From NCBI GenBank assembly GCA_910579295.1, contig CAJTTC010000002.1, positions 62,001-126,000 of the forward strand: 64,000 bases of DNA, read 5' to 3'. The notes under the pieces were generated by a model that made no database searches, had not been told where the DNA came from, and worked only from the letters and a program-made list of their open reading frames with translations. This document shows, piece after piece, positions 16,901 to 26,300 of this stretch. Both the position numbers and the translations under genes were made by a program. The first letter of the stretch is position 1; each line of letters opens with the position of its first letter. The DNA is from an uncultured Christensenella sp. GTDB lineage: Bacteria > Bacillota_A > Clostridia > Christensenellales > Borkfalkiaceae.

Positions 16901-18594
16901 CCGAGCGTGCAGTGCGCAACGCTTTCGACCTGCGCCAGAGTAAACAGGTCGGCGCTCAATCCGCAGTCGCTTAACCCGTCGGCAATAAGTCCGTAGACGT
17001 ACTCCGCATTTTTGCCGATAGCAACGCAATCAGCCATAGCCTTTTCGGAATTGCAGGATAAATCTATGCCGAACCAAGGGCACTTGAACACGGGGTGCGC
17101 GCCCTCGCCCGTCAGCACGGCGAAATGCTTTTGCGCCTCGTCGGCAAGCGAAGCCATATGATTGTACTGCGCGCGCGTGGTCGCCGTCACCTGCGCCTCG
17201 TCGGCAATCTCTATGACGGGCATATCAATCTTACAGAAAACGTCGAGAGCGCTGTAAAAGCTCCCCTCGGTTATGTAATCGTCCCTGAACATCAGCTCTA
17301 TGTAAGCCGACAGCATGCGCATAGCCTTCGACCTCTCCGCCGCCGTGTGTTTCAAATCCTCTTCGAGCTGAGGGGGACGCCTGTATTCCTTGCAGTCGTT
17401 AAGAAGCCGCTTGAAATCCTGTTTTAAATCGTCGGGGCGCAGTTTAGCCGCCTTGCTCTCCGTTTCACTATCTAAAAGCAACGTGAATTTGCGCAATCTT
17501 TCGGGCAGCTTTGCGTACACCTCGGTAAGCGCGGAAAGCTTTTTAGAGGCGAAAATTACGCGCTTATTGCGGGACATCAGCGTGGCTATCATATTGGCAA
17601 TCGTAACCGTTTTGCCCGTGCCGGGAGGACCTTTGATAATGATAGACTCGCCGTTAACGACGCGCGAAATTATTTTTTCCTGAACGCTGTCGCGCTGTAA
17701 AACGTAGTCCGGCAACGCAACCTCGCCCGCCTTGCGCTCCGCCGGGGAGGACTGCGAGAACAGTCTGCCGACAAGCGGGTGAGTATAAATTTTTTCCTTA
17801 TTTCTTCTTATGTCGTAGTAAGTGCAAAGCTCGTCGTGCTTGTATTGAGCGATTGCTATGCAGTCCTTGTCGAACTCGAAGCGCGTACTGTCCGCGCCGT
17901 CGGTGTGATTACAGCTCTGTATATAAGCCGTCATCGCCTTGAAGTACTCCGCGCCGTCGCCGAGCAACGCGAGGTCGACGGGCGCGCCCAATTCAGCCGT
18001 ACCCCCGATTTTAGGCAGACCGTTTACAAGCTCCTCTCCGAAAATCTGCGCAAGCTTTGCCACAAGACAGGGATTGACGTATATTTCGTCGTCGATAAAC
18101 TCTATCGCAACGGGAGAAGAATTGCCAGACGCTATCAGCTTGACGGGAAAGATGAGCAGGGGCGTGGTCACGTCCTTCAAGATTTCCTTGCCGCGCTCCT
18201 TTACGGTAACGCGCCATTTAAGCGCGCCCACGCTGAGGAACAAGGGGTTATTGCCGCGCGCAATGAGGTCTTTGCGGGCGTTGGCTATAAACGCGTGAAG
18301 CGCCTTTACGTCCGCGCCGCCGTCGTACGCCGCCCACTCGAACGTGTTGAGGTGTCTGTTAACGCGCTGCTCCCCGCCCGAAACGGCGCTGTTTAAAAGC
18401 ACCGTGTTGCCCGTCTTGCCGATACGCTCGGAAATTACTTTGAGCGCGTACGCGCTTAAATCTATGCATGTATGCGTAAGAAAGTATGTGCCCGAGCCGC
18501 CGCTTGCGCCGAGGTCAATAAGCTTATTGTCGGCAACTTCGTTTATGTGCAGAAGCTCGCCTGTAAACCCGTCGAGATACTCTGTATCCGTCAT
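13999..18594 (-). CDS. Giant superfamily 1 helicase with long central insertion and C-terminal nuclease-like domain
   Basis: 1,531 residues. The N-terminal about 300 residues resemble the DUF4011-type region that precedes Dna2/Upf1-like helicases. Walker A IIKGPPGTGKT lies at about 320-329; Walker B DVLIVDEASQL is at about 1114, followed by motif III VGDEWQMPPI, HYRSM, ETVQGQEV and motif VI NVAVTRAQ (about 1365). The 780-residue gap between Walker A and B is mostly helical. The last about 115 residues (GIWCERPVGAKYDYLDY, ARGWKLHTVYAHDW) resemble the REase_MTES_1575/Vsr-like fold found at the end of such helicases; one acidic catalytic position is replaced or shifted. A nucleic-acid role is expected. 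AGGAAAAGAC precedes the ATG. Confidence 0.87.
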   Translation of the reverse strand: MTDTEYLDGFTGELLHINEVADNKLIDLGASGGSGTYFLTHTCIDLSAYALKVISERIGKTGNTVLLNSAVSGGEQRVNRHLNTFEWAAYDGGADVKALHAFIANARKDLIARGNNPLFLSVGALKWRVTVKERGKEILKDVTTPLLIFPVKLIASGNSSPVAIEFIDDEIYVNPCLVAKLAQIFGEELVNGLPKIGGTAELGAPVDLALLGDGAEYFKAMTAYIQSCNHTDGADSTRFEFDKDCIAIAQYKHDELCTYYDIRRNKEKIYTHPLVGRLFSQSSPAERKAGEVALPDYVLQRDSVQEKIISRVVNGESIIIKGPPGTGKTVTIANMIATLMSRNKRVIFASKKLSALTEVYAKLPERLRKFTLLLDSETESKAAKLRPDDLKQDFKRLLNDCKEYRRPPQLEEDLKHTAAERSKAMRMLSAYIELMFRDDYITEGSFYSALDVFCKIDMPVIEIADEAQVTATTRAQYNHMASLADEAQKHFAVLTGEGAHPVFKCPWFGIDLSCNSEKAMADCVAIGKNAEYVYGLIADGLSDCGLSADLFTLAQVESVAHCTLGENQLAAMVASEECGEVIENVRRRLCDLLALPAGEVACDVQVPATELLEARVIKLGALNVDKSLNLGQMRLIGGCAEIFTVDGKSLSGEAVSLLSKTCDVLEAEESAIIERVARSREVFRSDLSEEQLRDILNAASALGTYFENCPTKPKALDFKAKKAYSKLVAYSYLSAPSFIDIVKAVKEYAAASVHERRVAENVESMYRFFHRQLTPEQVLCLRLVIKKCSGAHSDVCAYVKSVTDNLEFIAECYSYLAAKDTANVTFGGLAARYETAYRKQLLCSGLEALNAFVAVYSGGNSENAVAIAQSVIGAWEFIKACRAQNADKDNTVKAITMLRSAGKQLNAKIDGIATALDNFGREHFRSYYVINGEDNSFGDMHILADEAGDRDVIAAAASYKALKSHPQNAFNLSAFLYWFEKGGKLPDGATFKDAFEHSFFALAIRARDSELGIVRNGMGARTENNLEKLAAADEKLNELNAQVIEGKCFARIKPADDDFIFIQDRNPNENLRLMFKRHASALLKLTKCFILSPYTASLLFTNDEFDNFDVLIVDEASQLEPALVLPVLFRSKQCVIVGDEWQMPPIKHFTTLAPVTDDSGDGYGALEPEISVLGLALRNEGFPVEELICHYRSMTESLIKFSQESFYPNMRTFPAPVPATVAQKGVSGLGLRDVYVPEGFVSLGRNKAEADKVVEELKRHFENYYDEKSHTLSMSVGVIAFGEAQCSAIEERVRADKQLSKQISDALEHFDDLPEKLIFFKTIETVQGQEVGHVILSITHGKRESGLHMHFGQLNQGKLGKCIFNVAVTRAQSMVTVVHSVRAAEVTGENVNYIREYLETVARFGEADSEQFVCGSVGKGFIADVCAYVRSCGIESERVVTDYGVTEGSVRIPIAVLSKDLKRALLGIWCERPVGAKYDYLDYNMRYKNSLIARGWKLHTVYAHDWADNRQNEQEALKKALMTIINNEENN

Positions 18595-18645
18595 AATGTC
18601 TTTTCCTTTTTATCCGTAAAATTTTAGGGGGAGCGCAACCGCCGT

Positions 18646-20616
18646 TCAATCTAAATTGACGAGATTTAAAATCTGTCCCGAGCTGTCGTTTTTGCCAAGG
18701 CAGTCGTTTTCAAACGCGCGTGCGTCAGCCTCCAAAATCTGAATCATATAGCCTTCGCGATCCTTGTCTATGCGCCTGTACCTGTTATCCGACTCGTTGT
18801 ATCGCCACTGCTCTATGCGACCGGGGGTGACGTGCAGTTCCGTTTCGTACCAATCCTGCCACGGCTCGTTTTCGGCGTATCGCTGAAAGGCGTGGAAGCA
18901 CTCGTGACAAACCGCCTTTGACGTCCAATCGAAATCTTTAACGCAACTATGCTTATATACGATGCGCTTACCTCCCTCGTAGCACGTTCCGCCCGCGCCC
19001 TTGCTTTCAAGCTCTTCGAGCACCTCCACCCGAGGCACGATAGGCACGCCGAGAGCGCGCATTACAAGCTTTGACGCCTCGGTCAGCCGCTCCGATTTAA
19101 GCTCTATATCCAGCTCCGTCCAATCAGCCGCGGAAGAGCCGCACAGAAGGCAGTACGAGCTAATCATTCCGCACTTCTGAAAGAGCGTGAAATTGCCCTC
19201 CATAATCTTGCGGATATTGTCGGGGTTGACTACCCTTATGTCGTCGTAGTCGAACGACTTGGTTTTATGGACGACTATATCCTCGTGATAGTTGCCCCAG
19301 CCGCCGTCGATAAAGAGCGCCTGCCGCGCAAGCCGCAACATATATTTCTGAGCCGCCGTGAAATTGTCCTGCGAACGCTCGATGGCAATTTTCTTCCAAT
19401 CAACACCCGCGTTGAACGCTTTAACCGCCTCGTTAAGCCCCGCAAAGCCCATAAACGGCATATTTTTGCGCACTTCGTCTATATCCGAGCCGTCGCCTTT
19501 AAGCATACCCAGACTCTGCATAATATCTATCGTCTGCGTAAAGTCGGGTAGCGACAGATACTGAAAGCTTACGTCAAGCGAATTGTACTCGCCCGTAGCC
19601 GCAGACAGCGCCTCGTCGTACACGCCGCGCGTGCCGTCGTCCGCCACCAAATACACCCGCCTGCCCATTCTGCCGAAGCGCATCAGCGAACGGTAAAAAT
19701 CGCTTTTATTGCTCTTGCGGAAGTGCGGCATACCGTAGATAACGCAGTCCGCGCCGCAACGGGCGAACTCGTCGAAAACGGCGTTGACGCTTGCGCTTTC
19801 CATTCCCTCGAAAGCGAGCGCCTGTACCCGATAGATTTTCGCGCCGCCCGCGCAAGCCCAGGCAAGTATCTCCGCCTCCTCGCCGAGCGGCGTACACACT
19901 GTTATAACCCGCGCAAGCCTGTTTGCTCCGACGGTCGGATAATATTCGTAATGCCTTGCGTTGAGCTCTTCGGTGATATCCTCCGCGCCCGTGCGCATAA
20001 TTTCCTCAGCCTGCGCCTTGGAAAAAGCGGCAATCATCTTGTCGGCTGTCGCGCGCAAATCGGTCAAATCGCGCACAATCTGCGCCTTGACGTCGGGGAA
20101 GTCCGCGCCGTCGGTAAAGATATTTTTTGGGAACTCCAACGCGCCAGCCGCCGTAATTTTTTTAGTCAGCTCCTCGGACACCTGCCTGCACTCGTCGGCG
20201 TCTTTGGCAACGCAACGATCGTCGTAGTCGCATATGCGCAGTTTAAGCGCAACCGCGTCGAACATAATTCTGTCGGCGGCGTCCGCGCACGCAAGCACGC
20301 TTTGGCACAGCGCGCCCGTCTTGGCAAAGCCGAGGTTTTTACACTTAGCCGCCGCGCTTTCGGCGTAGCTCTTCAAAGCGAGAAAATCGGCGTTTTCATA
20401 GCCCGCGCAAAAGTATTCCGCGGCGTGTATTTTAAGCTGAATTTTAATTGACAGAAACTGCGCGTTTTCACGGTTTTTGTCGTTAATCGCCTTAGCGTAC
20501 GCCTCGTTACCGAACAGCGCTTCCAGACTTTCCGCCGCGCGTGTGAGTTCCTCGCGGTTGCACGTTTTCATATAGACGCCGAAAGCCGAATTTATGATTT
20601 CAATTATCGTAGCCAT
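18646..20616 (-). CDS. Predicted zinc metallopeptidase with large N-terminal region
   Basis: 656 residues. The C-terminal region contains the zinc-binding motif HECFHAFQ (571-575 being HECFH) and, 58 residues on, LEADARAFE with Glu629 in the position of the third ligand of gluzincin-type peptidases. The N-terminal about 200 residues are Ala-rich helices. A middle alpha/beta segment (about 235-380) has alternating hydrophobic strands (LARVITVCTPLG, RRVYLVADDGTRG), perhaps a Rossmann-like domain. No signal peptide, so cytoplasmic. It lies between the coiled-coil protein and the giant helicase. Substrate unknown; an operon protein or a stress-damaged protein is possible. Confidence 0.78.
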   Translation of the reverse strand: MATIIEIINSAFGVYMKTCNREELTRAAESLEALFGNEAYAKAINDKNRENAQFLSIKIQLKIHAAEYFCAGYENADFLALKSYAESAAAKCKNLGFAKTGALCQSVLACADAADRIMFDAVALKLRICDYDDRCVAKDADECRQVSEELTKKITAAGALEFPKNIFTDGADFPDVKAQIVRDLTDLRATADKMIAAFSKAQAEEIMRTGAEDITEELNARHYEYYPTVGANRLARVITVCTPLGEEAEILAWACAGGAKIYRVQALAFEGMESASVNAVFDEFARCGADCVIYGMPHFRKSNKSDFYRSLMRFGRMGRRVYLVADDGTRGVYDEALSAATGEYNSLDVSFQYLSLPDFTQTIDIMQSLGMLKGDGSDIDEVRKNMPFMGFAGLNEAVKAFNAGVDWKKIAIERSQDNFTAAQKYMLRLARQALFIDGGWGNYHEDIVVHKTKSFDYDDIRVVNPDNIRKIMEGNFTLFQKCGMISSYCLLCGSSAADWTELDIELKSERLTEASKLVMRALGVPIVPRVEVLEELESKGAGGTCYEGGKRIVYKHSCVKDFDWTSKAVCHECFHAFQRYAENEPWQDWYETELHVTPGRIEQWRYNESDNRYRRIDKDREGYMIQILEADARAFENDCLGKNDSSGQILNLVNLD

Positions 20617-20662
20617 ACCTTATCTCAATGTAAAACGTCGTTCCAAAATGCAATACGGCAAC

Positions 20663-22267
20663 TTACTTGTCTTCGTTGTGAATGCCCGTTATGCCCGTGG
20701 GATTGCCGTCGCCGTCGTTGGGGTTGCCCACCTTTTTGGAAGCGCCGAACCTGTTGGCGAGCATTTCGTCCATCATACGCTTTGCCTCGTCCTCCGCGCT
20801 CGCGTTGTTGCCCGTGCTTCTCCTCTCTCTCGTGCCCAGTGTCTGAGAGCTTCTGATTTTTGCTTCCTCTTCCCTGTCCTGTAAAACGCGCTCTTCGTTC
20901 TTTTGGTGCTGTCTTGCATTAATTCTGTTGAGCACGCGCAGGTTTTTCCTCTGCTTTTGCAACTCGTTCCCGATTTGCTCGATAACGACTTCCATTTTGG
21001 TATATACGTCGGTTGCTTCCGACTCGCTGAGCTTGCCCGACAGAGTGTCGTACATATCGTTGAAATCGAGCTGCTCGCAGAGCAAAACAAACAGCGCGGG
21101 GTCGCTCTCTCTGTAACCCTCAACCTGCTTGATAAAGTTTTCAAAGCGGTCAGCCAATCTGTTGCGCACGCGCTTGTCGCCGTTTGCAAAGCTGATTTTG
21201 TTGTTCAATTCCCGCGAATCGTCGTTGTAATACTGCTGAATTTCGGCGAGCTCATCCTCCAAATCAGCCTTTTCCCCGTTAAGAATTTTCATACTCGAAA
21301 CCGAAGTTACGGCGTCGATTTCTCCGTTCTGATAGGAAATGAGAATGGAGTCCGATTCCTGCTGAATTTCGGAAAGCCGCGCGTTTATCGTATCTCTGTG
21401 AGCAAAGAACTCCGATTGAAGTCTTGTAAGCTCTGCGCGAAGAGCGTCGACGTCGTACTGATTTTTCGTCTGATTTCTGTACGAAGCGAGGTCGGAGCGC
21501 AAGCCCTCCGTTCTTTCGGCAAAGCGCGAAGCCGCGACTATCTGCTCGATATCGTCCCACTTCTTCTCGCCCTGATCGTATACGTAATAATCGCTTCCCG
21601 CCTTAGCTTTCGAGAAACGGGATACAGCCTTTGTAAGCTTCAACCACTTATCCGCCGTATCCAACGTCTTTCCGAGATTTTCGACAGTGTCGCTGTAACA
21701 GTGGCAGTGCGAAACCTGCTCGCGCCAATCAAGAAGCCCGTTGAATATTTCAGCCTGCAAATCTGCCGCCGCCGTACTCGAAACGTCGGCAACATTTGAA
21801 AGCTTTTCTTTTAACTGCGTAAGAATGTCCTTGCTCTTTGCAAGGTTGTTGCAGAGCGAAACGTTGTCCTTTCTTATCTCCGCAATCGCGTCCGCCGCCG
21901 CTATACACGCGTTAAGGTTTTTCATTACCTCGTCTATCATACTCATATTGATTTCCCTCCTCAGATATGTTGCGTCCTTTATAATCTGCTGATGTTTTTC
22001 CCGCGTTTTCGCAAGGTTGACCGTCTTACGGCTTGTGCCCGTTATCATAGAGGCGATAAGCTTTGTAAGATCCTTTATCTCGTCCTCGCACTTCGAAAAG
22101 CCCTCCTGCATTCCGAACGCCGTAAGTCGGAAAAGCGTTTCATAAAGCTCCTCGGCGCACTTTGCGCAGTCGTCGTTGACAAAGCCCTCCGTGCTCTCCT
22201 TTTCGACGTCCTTATCGTACTTTACGCCGTTGTCCTTTAAAATTTTATAAAGCTGTTCCTTTGTCAT
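20663..22267 (-). CDS. Coiled-coil protein, 534 residues
   Basis: Unrecognised. No signal peptide or TM. Nearly continuous charged helix: a helical N-terminal domain with several Cys (DDCAKCAEELYETL), long heptad-containing stretches (about 115-165 and 265-360), and a basic Gln/Arg-rich segment near 440-485 (NELQKQRKNLRVLNRINARQ). A short amphipathic helix AKRMMDEMLANRFG precedes a Gly/Asn/Asp-rich disordered tail. Its organisation (helical body plus short C-terminal helix on a linker) parallels the 245-residue protein, so it might be a second AAA+ client; this is inference. Its ATG overlaps the upstream stop codon (ATGA), so it is translationally coupled. Confidence 0.75.
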   Translation of the reverse strand: MTKEQLYKILKDNGVKYDKDVEKESTEGFVNDDCAKCAEELYETLFRLTAFGMQEGFSKCEDEIKDLTKLIASMITGTSRKTVNLAKTREKHQQIIKDATYLRREINMSMIDEVMKNLNACIAAADAIAEIRKDNVSLCNNLAKSKDILTQLKEKLSNVADVSSTAAADLQAEIFNGLLDWREQVSHCHCYSDTVENLGKTLDTADKWLKLTKAVSRFSKAKAGSDYYVYDQGEKKWDDIEQIVAASRFAERTEGLRSDLASYRNQTKNQYDVDALRAELTRLQSEFFAHRDTINARLSEIQQESDSILISYQNGEIDAVTSVSSMKILNGEKADLEDELAEIQQYYNDDSRELNNKISFANGDKRVRNRLADRFENFIKQVEGYRESDPALFVLLCEQLDFNDMYDTLSGKLSESEATDVYTKMEVVIEQIGNELQKQRKNLRVLNRINARQHQKNEERVLQDREEEAKIRSSQTLGTRERRSTGNNASAEDEAKRMMDEMLANRFGASKKVGNPNDGDGNPTGITGIHNEDK

Positions 22268-23355
22268 AAATTACCCCACCCGTTGTCGCTTATAACCGTA
22301 TTTATTAAATTATCGAGAGCCGCCTGCATCGAGGTAAACGCGCCCGTTATGAAAAACTGTATGTCGTCGTCGCTGAAAAGATATACGCTCTTGTCCTTGT
22401 CGAGCGCGCTCTTTTTCAGCTCGTTGAAGCGGCGGAAGCCGTCCTTCATCATCAAATCGCAGAGAGCCTTGCGCTGTTTGCCGCTGAGATATCTGTGCCC
22501 GCCGAGGTTGTTGTTAAAAAAGTATACCCATACGTTTTCACTGTCCAGCCCGCTCAAAAATTGGGTAAAAGCGCCCGTGTTGTTCGCCTTGAAAATTTTA
22601 TCGCCGCTACATAGCCATATGTTGATATCGCCGCACAGCTTCATTACCGCGCTCTTGTGCGCAAACAGCCGCTGTGCCTCGGCGCGTTTCAGACAGATTA
22701 TACCGAAGAGCGGCGCGCGCGTCTTGTTCGTCTTGCACGACTCGAATATGGTCTGAGCAAACTTCTCTCTGTCGCGCTCCTCCCTCGGGCGCTGTCTTAT
22801 GTGGGATACGGGCAAATTCAACCTTTGCCGTACGTTCTCCAAATTGAAGCCGAAGGAATACTTTTCGCTCGACGCCATAAGCCCCTTCTTCGCCGCGGCA
22901 AGCATATCGAGCAACATATACGCGGCGCGCTTCTGCAACTCCTCCCAACTGATTTCGGGCGTTACGCCGTCCTCGACGACGGGCGGTGCGTCGCTGTATA
23001 CCACCTTGCAATAGTAGTCGCACGCTACGCGGCAACGGAATTCCTCGGTACGGTCGACGGCAAGATAATCCTTGTCATAGTAATAGCCCATTCTGACAAC
23101 AGCATGGGGATAGCCCGTCTTGACCGCCTCCGCGCACATTTCCGTAGCCCGCTCTACAAGCTTGTAATCGCCGCCCTCCTCCAACCATTTGCCGTAAAAG
23201 CTTTCGGACAGAGCGAACAGCTCCTTGCCGCGCGCCGTAATTTTCAGCGGCGGGATATTGTCGGATATGAGCTTTTTGTTGGACGACTTTGCTATCTGTC
23301 CGTCGTACAGCTCCAATATATGTTCCTGCGACTGCGTTTTTTCTTTAAATGACAT
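22264..23355 (-). CDS. Operon protein with one Sel1-like helical repeat, 363 residues
   Basis: Not assigned to a family. Residues about 60-100 (VERATEMCAEAVKTGYPHAV, then RMGYYYDKDY) look like a Sel1/TPR-type repeat; the C-terminal half is alpha/beta with NIWLCSGDKIF and VWVYFFNNNLGG strands and ends with a helix and SDNGWGNL. Predicted cytoplasmic. It overlaps the upstream MBG-repeat membrane protein gene by 11 bases and the downstream coiled-coil gene by 4, so all three are probably translated together. It may be an adaptor between the membrane protein and the cytoplasmic components; this is inferred from gene order only. Confidence 0.72.
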   Translation of the reverse strand: MSFKEKTQSQEHILELYDGQIAKSSNKKLISDNIPPLKITARGKELFALSESFYGKWLEEGGDYKLVERATEMCAEAVKTGYPHAVVRMGYYYDKDYLAVDRTEEFRCRVACDYYCKVVYSDAPPVVEDGVTPEISWEELQKRAAYMLLDMLAAAKKGLMASSEKYSFGFNLENVRQRLNLPVSHIRQRPREERDREKFAQTIFESCKTNKTRAPLFGIICLKRAEAQRLFAHKSAVMKLCGDINIWLCSGDKIFKANNTGAFTQFLSGLDSENVWVYFFNNNLGGHRYLSGKQRKALCDLMMKDGFRRFNELKKSALDKDKSVYLFSDDDIQFFITGAFTSMQAALDNLINTVISDNGWGNL

Positions 23356-26300
23356 CGTTCACCCCCGTTTCGCCCGACCCGTCGTCAACAGACTTATCGG
23401 ATACGGTTACTCTGATAATCAACGTTTTTTCTTTATAATTTCTGCCGCCTAAGGTAAAACTGAACTCATATGTGCCCGCCACGTCGAAAGAAAACCTTCT
23501 ATCCTCGGGAATATCCGCGTCAGGTACGGAAAACTCGGGCTGAGGGTCTTCGTCTCTTGTCGCCGCGCCGCCCGTTGTAGTGATAAGGCTGAACTCATCG
23601 GTGTTGCATTCCCAGCTTAAAACGTCGCCGACAAAGGCTTCTATCGTTTGGCTGTCGACAGCGACGCCGTTTAAGGATACTGTCAGCTCGCTTTCAGCCT
23701 GCTCTATCGTATATACGCACTCCGCGTTGTTTACTTTATAGTTATTCGCAATACTGCCGTCAAGAATAAACCTCGCCGTGTAAGTACCCGCCTCCGTCGC
23801 GCTCATATTCTCGAAACGGTAGAGTTCGCCTTCGCCTGCGGCAAGTCCCATTCCGCCGATTTCCGCCGTTACGGTCTTTTCCGTTCCGTCGTAAACAAGA
23901 TTTCGGTTGTTGCTCCAATTAATCGTTATTTCGCGCTCTGTAATCGTATACTTCCCGCCGGGAATAACCGTAACGAGATAGTTGGGATTGTACTTGGTCG
24001 TACAGAATATGTTGTATTCGCCGACGTTCTTGTTGTTGGGCTTGGAGAGGATAATCTCCAATTCATCGTTGAATATTTCACCCTCGATAACCTCTATCGT
24101 CAGCTCCTCTTCGGGCTCGCCGTAAACCGACGTCTTATCGACGGCGCGGATAGTAGGCGTTGCAGGGTCTATCATATAGTTGCACTCTAACCCGTCGGGC
24201 ACGGAGTAATTCGCCGCGTCCTTGCCCTGTAATCCCGTAGCCACCGCCGTATGCGAGCCCGCGTCTACCGCGTCGCCGCCCGTGACGATTACGCTCACGT
24301 CGTCCTCGCCTATCGCGTTTGTGACGGCAGCCGTAACGTTTTTAGCCTGACTGTTGTACGCCAGCCTGTCGTAGCCTTCCCATTTAACTTCGACGGGCAA
24401 AGGTTCGATAGTATAGACTCCGTTTTCACAGATCACTTCATAATTATCGTTTTCAAGCGTAAGAACGCACACTATTTCGTAATCGCCCGCGTTTACGCCT
24501 TCCTCCCACGAAACTTCGTAGGCTATTTCATCGTTGTAAATCTCGCCCGTGACAGCCACTTCGAGTTCAACGGCGGGACTGCCGTAAACGGACGATTTGG
24601 GAAGAGCCGTAACCGTTACGGACGCCTTGCCTATCGTATATTCCCTCGTCAATCCGTCGACAAGCTCGTAATTGCTCGCACGCGCGCCCGTAAGAGCCGT
24701 CGCCTCCGCGGTGTGCGTTCCGTGATTAATCGCGTCGCCGCCCTGCACGGTTATGCTAACGTCGTCGTTTCCCACGAGGTTGACCACGTACGCCGTCACT
24801 GCCTTTTCGCGGGCGTTATAGACAAGATTTTCCGTACCGCGCCAACCGACTGTTACGGGGCGTTTGGTTATCGTAAGCTCGCCGCTTGCATATGTGATAT
24901 CGTAGTTGTTGGAAGTATATCCGCTCACCGCTACGCCGTTTTCGTATACACCGACGGAATAGTCCGCGCCGCCGACCGACGGAGCAAACGTATAGTCGGG
25001 TCTGCCGCCAAGCCCCTCCGCCGTTTCGTTGTTGACAAATCCGTCGTAGGTGAGCTCTATCGCGCCCGTATCGGGCTGACTGCCGTATACCGCGCTCGCT
25101 TTTCCCGCAGTAACCGTGAGGGGCGCTTTCTTTATGGAATAGGTGCACGTTGCTTCCGTTAAAATATAGTTATCGTTGCCGAGTACGGCAGTCGCGGTAT
25201 AGTTGTCGCCTGCGTTTACTCTCAGTCCCGTAACTCCCGATACTACGTTTCCGTCAGTACCCATACCGTCAGCCTGCGCCTTAGGTCCTTGCATGCCGCC
25301 GTTATATACAAGAGTATCGTAATCGCTCCATTCAACGGCTATGCTGCGCCTGTCTACCGTAAACGAATACTTAACGCTGTTGCCCGCGTCGTAGTTTACC
25401 GCGTCAGCCCCGCTAACAACTATCACGGGGGAATACGTACCCGCATATTTTACCGTGTACGCGCCCGCCGATACGGAAACGTAGCCGTCGTCACCGCCGC
25501 CAACGGGAACGGTATAGCTTATTTCGTCGTCGCCCACGAGCTGGCTTCTGTCGAAATCGAAGCGCACTACCTTGTCCGCGCCGTCGTAAACGAGGTCCGC
25601 GGGAGCAGTCCAGACAAATTCGACGGGCTTTTTAGCGATATTCAAATTGACGCTTGCCGTGCCAAACGACGAAAGGGAAGTCACCTCGCCGCCGTGTACG
25701 AGCACTACAAGCTTGTATTCGCCGCTGACTTCGGGCTTGGGGTGCTCCAACGAAACGCTCTCGCCCGTCCAGGTGTAATCGGTAACGGGTTCGCCGCCAA
25801 GCGCCCACCTGTACTCCAACTCTACGCCCTCCGCCTCAACTTCCGCCGCCGCGGTGAACGTGACGTCCTCGCCGTAGGTTATCGCGCCGTTTGCAGCCGT
25901 CGAAGTAATTCTAACGGTTGGGTCGTTGAGCGACCATAGCGGAGCTACGGTCAAATCGCTCCCATCGAGCCCGCCCAGCACGGACGGCAAATCTTCGAGC
26001 TTTTTTTTCACCGCGCCGTCGTAGTACAGCCATTTCAGCGAAAAGCCCTTGCGCCCGTTGAGCCCCGCCGTAAAGTTTGCGGCTTTGCCGAGCGTCAGAT
26101 ATCTGTAACCGAGCGAGTCGCCGCCCACCGTATCGAAACAGAATTCGGGTTGTTTTTCGTGTTCGTCGTATTTTGTGTCGTTGCCGCTCTCCACCGTCAC
26201 GCGGTAAATCTTATCGAATTTGAGCTCGGCAACCGTGCTTTGACTGACGCCGCCAAATACAGAGCCGTTCTCTCCCACTATATCGGAGAGGATATAGCCG

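Noticed and set aside
24251..25939. Long plus-strand frames opposite the MBG-repeat protein
   Set aside because: They mirror the repeats of the minus-strand gene; the repeated coding pattern keeps the opposite strand free of stop codons.
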